A stretch of 64,000 nucleotides of DNA from assembly GCF_001425305.1 (NCBI RefSeq), contig NZ_LMEE01000001.1, forward strand, positions 1,192,183-1,256,182, written 5' to 3'. This document shows positions 59,398 to 64,000 of this stretch, one piece after another. Origin of the DNA: Phenylobacterium sp. Root1290. Lineage in GTDB: Bacteria; Pseudomonadota; Alphaproteobacteria; Caulobacterales; Caulobacteraceae. The position numbers and the translations under genes were made by a program. Under the pieces are notes generated by a model. It made no database searches, had not been told where the DNA came from, and saw nothing but the letters and a program-made list of their open reading frames with translations. Position 1 is the first letter of the stretch. The number at the start of each line of letters is the position of its first letter.

Positions 59398-60366
59398 ATG
59401 CAGGATCTGGTCACGGTCTTCGGCGGATCGGGCTTCATCGGAACCCAGATTGTTCGGGCCCTCGCCAAGCAGGGTCTGCGCATCCGGGTGGCGGTGCGCC
59501 AGCCGCACCTGGCCCACACCATGCGCCTGATGGGCGACGTCGGTCAGGTCGAGGTCGTCCAGGCCAATATCCGCGACGAAGCCTCGGTGCGCCGCGCGCT
59601 GACCGGCGCCCAGGCCGCCGTCAACGCCGTCGGCATCTTCCACGACACCGGCCGCCAGAAGCTGACGGCGGTGCACGTCGACGGCGCCCGCAACGTCGCC
59701 CGCATGGCGCGTGAACTCGGCGTCGAACGCCTGGTGCTGATTTCCGGCATCGGCGCCCACAGCGGCGAGGGCGCGGACTACGTCGCCTCCAAGGGCCAGG
59801 GCGAGACCGTCACCCGCGAGGCGTTCCCCGACGCCGTCATCCTGCGTCCCTCGGTCGTATTCGGCCAGGGCGACAAGCTACTGAACACCTTCGGCCAGAT
59901 GGCCGTCTACAGCCCGGTGCTGCCGCTGATCGGCGCTGAAACCCGTCTCCAGCCGATCTATGTCGGCGACCTGGCGCGCGCCGCCGCGGCCGCTGTCACC
60001 GACCCGGCCTGCGCCGGCCGCACCTACGAGCTGGGCGGTCCGGGCGTCTTCACCGTGCGCCAGATCGTCGAACTGGTCGTCGCCGAGACCGGCCGCCGCC
60101 GCATGCTGGTCCCGGTGCCGTTCGGGATCGCCGGCCTGCTGGCCAAGCTCTCGGCGCCGATCGGCCTGATCACGCCGCTGTCGCCGCCGATCACCGCCGG
60201 CCAGGTCGAGATCCTCAAGAACGACAACGTGGCCGACCCCGCCCTGCCGGGCCTGGCCCAGCTGGGCGTCGCCACGCCGATGACGCTGGAAGCGATCGCT
60301 CCGACCTACCTCTACCGCTTCCGCAAGGGCGGCCAGTTCGCCGACCAGGTCGTTCCGGCGGCCTAA
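59398..60366 (+). CDS. NDUFA9-like NAD(P)-binding protein (complex I-associated SDR)
   Basis: 322 residues from ATG 59398; an ATG at 59383 is also possible, and neither has a good ribosome-binding site. VTVFGGSGFIGTQIVRALA is the Rossmann glycine motif, and VGIFHDTGRQ, ISGIGAHSGEGADYVASKGQGE (the YxxxK equivalent is YVASK) and ILRPSVVFGQGD follow. The C-terminal SPPITAGQVEILKNDNVAD is typical of the NDUFA9/39-kDa complex I subunit family found in alphaproteobacteria. A role in complex I assembly or quinone metabolism is inferred from the family. Confidence 0.86.
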   Translation: MQDLVTVFGGSGFIGTQIVRALAKQGLRIRVAVRQPHLAHTMRLMGDVGQVEVVQANIRDEASVRRALTGAQAAVNAVGIFHDTGRQKLTAVHVDGARNVARMARELGVERLVLISGIGAHSGEGADYVASKGQGETVTREAFPDAVILRPSVVFGQGDKLLNTFGQMAVYSPVLPLIGAETRLQPIYVGDLARAAAAAVTDPACAGRTYELGGPGVFTVRQIVELVVAETGRRRMLVPVPFGIAGLLAKLSAPIGLITPLSPPITAGQVEILKNDNVADPALPGLAQLGVATPMTLEAIAPTYLYRFRKGGQFADQVVPAA

Positions 60367-60381
60367 GGCCCGGCGGCGGCC

Positions 60382-61200
60382 TCAGCCGCCGTGGAAGTAG
60401 AGGACGCCCAGGCCGACCAGGCCCGCGCCGATCCGCCACCAGCCGTAGGGCGCCAGCCCGAAGCGGTTGATGAAGTCCAGCATGGTCTTCACGACGATCA
60501 GGCCTGACAGGAAGCTGACCACGAAGCCGATGGCGATGAGCCCCAGGTTGTCGCCGGTCAGCACGTCCTTGTTCTCCCAGAAGTCCAGGGCGAAGGCCCC
60601 GACCATGGTCGGGATGGCCATGAAGAACGAGAACTCGGCCGCCGCGCGCCGGTCGATGCCGATCAGCACCCCGCCGACGATGGTCGCGCCCGAGCGCGAG
60701 ACGCCGGGCACCATGGCCAGGCACTGACAGAGCCCGACGCCCAGCGCCCGCTTCCACGTCAGGTTCATCGCGTCGGCTTCCTTGGGCTCGGGCGCCCAGC
60801 GGTCGACCAGCAGCAGGATCACCCCGCCGACGATCAGCATCACGCAGATCAGGGTGATGCTCTCGAACAGCACGGTCTTGATGAAGTCGTGCGCGAAGAA
60901 CGCCACCACCATCGACGGCAGCACCGAGATCACCACGCTGGCGGCGAACCACCGGGCGCTGGGATCGCTGGGCAGGCGGATGAACACCCCCCACAGCCGT
61001 TGGAAGTACAGCACCACCACCGCCAGGATCGCGCCCAGCTGGATCATGACGGTGAAGGTGTCCCAGAAGCCGCTGGGCAGGCCCAACAGCTTCTTGGTCA
61101 GCAGCAGGTGCCCCGTCGACGAGACCGGAATGAACTCCGTCAGGCCTTCGACAAGACCGAGGATGACGGCGGCGATCCAGTCCGGCACTGGCGACTCCAT
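60382..61200 (-). CDS. uppP: Undecaprenyl-diphosphatase UppP (BacA)
   Basis: 272 residues from ATG 61200, with about eight membrane helices. The two active-site motifs are present: LVEGLTEFIPVSSTGHLLL (Glu-rich motif, about residues 15-33) and PGVSRSGATIVGG. It dephosphorylates undecaprenyl pyrophosphate to regenerate the lipid carrier for peptidoglycan and O-antigen. It is convergent with the NDUFA9-like gene (15 bp) and divergent from gltD. Confidence 0.95.
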   Translation of the reverse strand: MESPVPDWIAAVILGLVEGLTEFIPVSSTGHLLLTKKLLGLPSGFWDTFTVMIQLGAILAVVVLYFQRLWGVFIRLPSDPSARWFAASVVISVLPSMVVAFFAHDFIKTVLFESITLICVMLIVGGVILLLVDRWAPEPKEADAMNLTWKRALGVGLCQCLAMVPGVSRSGATIVGGVLIGIDRRAAAEFSFFMAIPTMVGAFALDFWENKDVLTGDNLGLIAIGFVVSFLSGLIVVKTMLDFINRFGLAPYGWWRIGAGLVGLGVLYFHGG

Positions 61201-61347
61201 GGAATGAGGTTGAGGGATCAAGGGCGATGAACAGGGTAAATTTCAGGTTCATCCACTTTTGGGACTACCTATCGGCCCGGGCGGAACCCGAAGCTCCATC
61301 CACGTCGATGTGACGGCTAAATTGGTCTCGTAATTTTACCATCAACT

Positions 61348-61375
61348 TTCACGGGCTTGCATTCGCCGCTACAGA
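61348..61375 (+). promoter_or_regulatory. candidate housekeeping promoter of gltDB
   Basis: TTCACGG, 13 bp, then GCTACAGA, 40 bp before the gltD start. This resembles the Caulobacter sigma-73 pattern TTGACGS-N10-14-GCTANAWC with three mismatches. Confidence 0.45.
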
Positions 61376-61415
61376 CCGAGCCAGCCTGACATCCGGGTGT
61401 GGAGGTTTTGCGGCC

Positions 61416-62852
61416 ATGGCCGAGCGCATGCTGAAGTTCACGACCGTCGAACGGATCACGCCGGCCAAGCGTGCGGCCGAGACGCGCGCCGGTGATTTCC
61501 ACGAGATCTACGCCGACTTCATCGACGCCAAGGCGGCCGAGCAGGCCTCGCGCTGCTCGCAATGCGGCATCCCGTTCTGTCAGACCCACTGCCCGCTGCA
61601 CAACAACATCCCAGACTGGCTGCGGATGACCGCCGAGGGCCGGCTGCAGGAGGCCTATGCCCTCAGCCAGGCCACCAATTCGATGCCCGAGATCTGCGGC
61701 CGCATCTGCCCGCAGGACCGCCTGTGCGAGGGCTCGTGCACCATCGAGCAGTCCGGCCACGGCACCGTCACCATCGGCGCGGTCGAGCGCTACCTGACCG
61801 ACAAGGCCTGGGAGGAAGGCTGGGTCCAACCCCTGCGCGCCGGCCCCGCCCGCGGCCAGTCGGTCGGGATCATCGGCGCCGGCCCGGCCGGCCTGGCCGC
61901 CGCCGAGCGCCTGCGCGAAGCCGGCTACGACGTTGTCGTCTACGACCGCCACGACCGCGCCGGCGGCCTGCTGATCTACGGCATCCCCGGCTTCAAGCTG
62001 GAGAAGGACGTGGTCGAGCGCCGCACGCGCCGCCTGGCCGAGGGCGGCGTCGAGTTCAGGCTGTCGTTCGAGGTCGGCCGCGACGCCTCGCTGGAGGAGC
62101 TGCGCGCCCGCCACGACTCCATCCTCATCGCCACCGGCGTCTACGCCGCGCGCGAACTGGTCGCGCCTGGCGCGGGTTCAGCCGGGGTCGCCCCGGCGCT
62201 CGACTACCTGATCGCCTCGAACCGCGTCGGCCTGGGCGACAGCGTTCCGGCCCACGACAGCGGCGAGCTCAACGCCGCGGGCCGCGACGTGGTCGTGGTC
62301 GGCGGCGGCGACACCGCCATGGACTGCGTGCGCACCGCCGTGCGCCAGGGCGCCAAGTCGGTCACCTGCCTCTATCGCCGCGACCGCGCCAACATGCCCG
62401 GCTCGGCCCGCGAGGTCGCCCACGCCGAGGAGGAAGGCGTCGTCTTCGAATGGCTGGCCGCGCCGCGCGCGGTGCTGGGCGACGCCGGCCGCGCCGACGG
62501 CCTGCGCGCCATCCGCATGCGCCTGGGCCCGCCCGACGCCACCGGCCGCCAGGCGCCGGAAGAGGTCGAGGGGGGTGACTTCGACCTGCCCGCCGACCTC
62601 GTCATCAAGGCCCTGGGCTTCGATCCTGAGGACTTGCCGACCCTGTTCGCAGCGCCCGACCTGACCGTGTCGCGCTGGGGCACGCTGAAGGCCGACTTCA
62701 GGACCCAGGCGACCAGCCTGCCGGGCGTCTTCGCCGCCGGCGACATCGTCCGCGGCGCCTCGCTGGTGGTCTGGGCCATCCGCGACGGCCGCGACGCCGC
62801 CGACGCCATCCACCAGTACCTCTCGCAGCGCGCGCTGCTGGCCGCGGAGTGA
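61416..62852 (+). CDS. gltD: Glutamate synthase small subunit
   Basis: 478 residues with TGGAGG 13 bases before the ATG. The N-terminal cysteines CSQCGIPFCQTHCP and CGRICPQDRLCEGSC hold two [4Fe-4S] clusters. The FAD motif is VGIIGAGPAGLAAAERLR, the NAD(P)H motif VVVVGGGDTAMDCVRTA, and the second FAD motif GVFAAGDIVRG. It feeds electrons to GltB for glutamate formation from glutamine and 2-oxoglutarate. It precedes gltB by 5 bp in a two-gene unit. Confidence 0.96.
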   Translation: MAERMLKFTTVERITPAKRAAETRAGDFHEIYADFIDAKAAEQASRCSQCGIPFCQTHCPLHNNIPDWLRMTAEGRLQEAYALSQATNSMPEICGRICPQDRLCEGSCTIEQSGHGTVTIGAVERYLTDKAWEEGWVQPLRAGPARGQSVGIIGAGPAGLAAAERLREAGYDVVVYDRHDRAGGLLIYGIPGFKLEKDVVERRTRRLAEGGVEFRLSFEVGRDASLEELRARHDSILIATGVYAARELVAPGAGSAGVAPALDYLIASNRVGLGDSVPAHDSGELNAAGRDVVVVGGGDTAMDCVRTAVRQGAKSVTCLYRRDRANMPGSAREVAHAEEEGVVFEWLAAPRAVLGDAGRADGLRAIRMRLGPPDATGRQAPEEVEGGDFDLPADLVIKALGFDPEDLPTLFAAPDLTVSRWGTLKADFRTQATSLPGVFAAGDIVRGASLVVWAIRDGRDAADAIHQYLSQRALLAAE

Positions 62853-62857
62853 TCCCG

Positions 62858-64000
62858 ATGAGCAACCACCGAGACGAATGGTTCGAAGGCGACACCGCCC
62901 GCTACCTCGCCAACCGCGCCGCCCTGACCGCCGCCCATGCCTACTCCCCCGGCGACGAACGCGACGCCTGCGGCGTGGGCCTCGTCTGCGCGGTCGACGG
63001 CAAGCCGCGCCGCGAGGTGGTCGAGCTGGCCATCACGGCGCTCAAGAGCGTCTGGCACCGCGGCGCAGTCGACGCCGACGGCAAGACCGGCGACGGCGCC
63101 GGCGTGCTGCTGTCGGTCCCGCAGGACTTCTTCGCCGACCAGGTGACCCGCATCGGCCACGTCCTGCGCCCCGGCCCCATCGCCGTCGGTCAGGTGTTCC
63201 TGCCGCGCAACGACCTCGGCGCCCAGGAAGCGGCCCGGACCATCGTCGAGGCCGAGGCCCTGCGCTTCGGCTTCTACATCTATGGCTGGCGCCAGGTGCC
63301 CGTCGACACCTCGGTGATTGGCGAGAAGGCCAACGCCACCCGCCCCGAGATCGAACAGATCATGCTCTCGCCGCCGGCCGGCCTGACCGGCGAGGCGCTG
63401 GAGCGCGCCCTGTTCCTGTGCCGCAAGCGCATCGAGAAGCGCGTCGCCGCCGCCGGCATCCAGCACTTCTACCTGTGCTCGTTCTCGGCCCGGCAGCTGA
63501 TCTACAAGGGCATGTTCCTCGCCCAGCACATCGACGAGTTCTATCCCGACCTGCGCGACGAACGCTTCGCCGCCGCGGTGGCGATTTTCCACCAGCGCTA
63601 TTCAACCAACACCTTCCCCGAATGGCGCCTGGCCCAGCCCTTCCGGATGCTCGCCCACAACGGCGAGATCAACACCAAGAAGGGCAACGTCAACTGGATG
63701 CGCTCGCACGAGATCCGGATGGCGGCCGACGCCTTCGGCGAGATGGGCGACGACGTGAAGCCGGTCATCCAGGACCCCCACGGCTCGGACTCCATGGCCC
63801 TCGACAACACCTTCGAGGTGCTGGTCCGCGCCGGCCGCGACGCTCCCATGGTCAAGGCGCTGCTGATCCCCGAGGCCTGGAACGCCCGCTCGGACGAACA
63901 GATCAAGCCGGCGCACAAGGCGCTCTACGCCTACTGCAACTCGGTGATGGAGCCGTGGGACGGTCCCGCCGCGGTCTGCGCCACCGACGGCCGCTGGGTC
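62858..64000 (+). CDS. gltB: Glutamate synthase large subunit, N-terminal part (runs off the window)
   Basis: The first 381 codons of a protein that should be about 1500 residues. A 37-residue propeptide is followed by Cys38 in RDACGVGLVCAVDG, the N-terminal nucleophile of the class II glutaminase after processing. FHQRYSTNTFPEWRLAQPFR and HNGEINTKKGNVNWM are glutaminase-domain signatures. It hydrolyses glutamine and channels ammonia to 2-oxoglutarate. The central, FMN-binding and C-terminal domains lie beyond base 64000. Confidence 0.95.
   Translation, partial: MSNHRDEWFEGDTARYLANRAALTAAHAYSPGDERDACGVGLVCAVDGKPRREVVELAITALKSVWHRGAVDADGKTGDGAGVLLSVPQDFFADQVTRIGHVLRPGPIAVGQVFLPRNDLGAQEAARTIVEAEALRFGFYIYGWRQVPVDTSVIGEKANATRPEIEQIMLSPPAGLTGEALERALFLCRKRIEKRVAAAGIQHFYLCSFSARQLIYKGMFLAQHIDEFYPDLRDERFAAAVAIFHQRYSTNTFPEWRLAQPFRMLAHNGEINTKKGNVNWMRSHEIRMAADAFGEMGDDVKPVIQDPHGSDSMALDNTFEVLVRAGRDAPMVKALLIPEAWNARSDEQIKPAHKALYAYCNSVMEPWDGPAAVCATDGRWV

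Overview
The window is a GC-rich chromosomal segment of an alphaproteobacterium, most likely a member of the Caulobacteraceae (Caulobacter, Phenylobacterium or a close relative). The strongest marker is a DivL homologue at 7337-9655 with tyrosine in place of the kinase histidine. Supporting signs are RegB/RegA, the sdhCDAB-zapE neighbourhood, tsaE-amgK-murU-addB-addA-trxA, folC-accD-trpA-trpB-trpF, rpsA-cmk-aroA and the lpt/rpoN/hpf/ptsN genes. I see no phage, insertion sequence, CRISPR array or plasmid function; this is densely packed core genome with frequent 4-bp gene overlaps and many GTG and TTG starts.

Layout. 1-7.3 kb: end of regB, regA, mmcB, a lipocalin, two paralogous di-iron proteins flanking ynfA, and small proteins. 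7.3-13.3 kb: divL, an ECF-type sigma factor, a methyltransferase, and a ferredoxin/ferredoxin reductase operon. 13.4-19 kb: sdhCDAB, a divergent LysR regulator and zapE. 19-24.8 kb: a thioredoxin-like protein, mmsA, an acyltransferase, tsaE, and amgK/murU for peptidoglycan sugar recycling. 25-31.8 kb: addB, addA and trxA. 32-38.5 kb: folC, accD, trpA, trpB, trpF and mscL. 38.5-43.1 kb: ihfB, rpsA, cmk and aroA. 43.3-47.2 kb: a TIGR02300 protein, tRNA-Ala, a GFA-family protein, an hsp20-DUF1150 operon, ptsN, hpf and exoD. 47.3-52.5 kb: asd with a candidate leader peptide, metNIQ and an MpaB-family oxygenase. 52.6-59 kb: a TetR regulator, rpoN, a GST, a WYL regulator, lptB, lptA, lptC and rnd. 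59-64 kb: tRNA-Leu, an NDUFA9-like protein, uppP, gltD and the start of gltB, which runs off the window.

Three observations stand out. (1) The palindrome TGACG-N4-CGTCA, with similar A/T-rich flanks, lies upstream of both di-iron genes and of the ferredoxin reductase-ferredoxin operon 7.5-9.4 kb away. This suggests a co-regulated oxygenase and electron-supply set of unknown substrate. (2) A 26-codon reading frame with a good ribosome-binding site precedes asd. It is rich in Thr, Ile, Lys and Met codons, including codons that look rare here (AAA, ATT), and is followed by competing hairpins, so it looks like an attenuation leader. (3) A roughly 140-bp palindromic repeat occurs twice in intergenic DNA.

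Functional calls rest on motifs read by eye; no database search was run.
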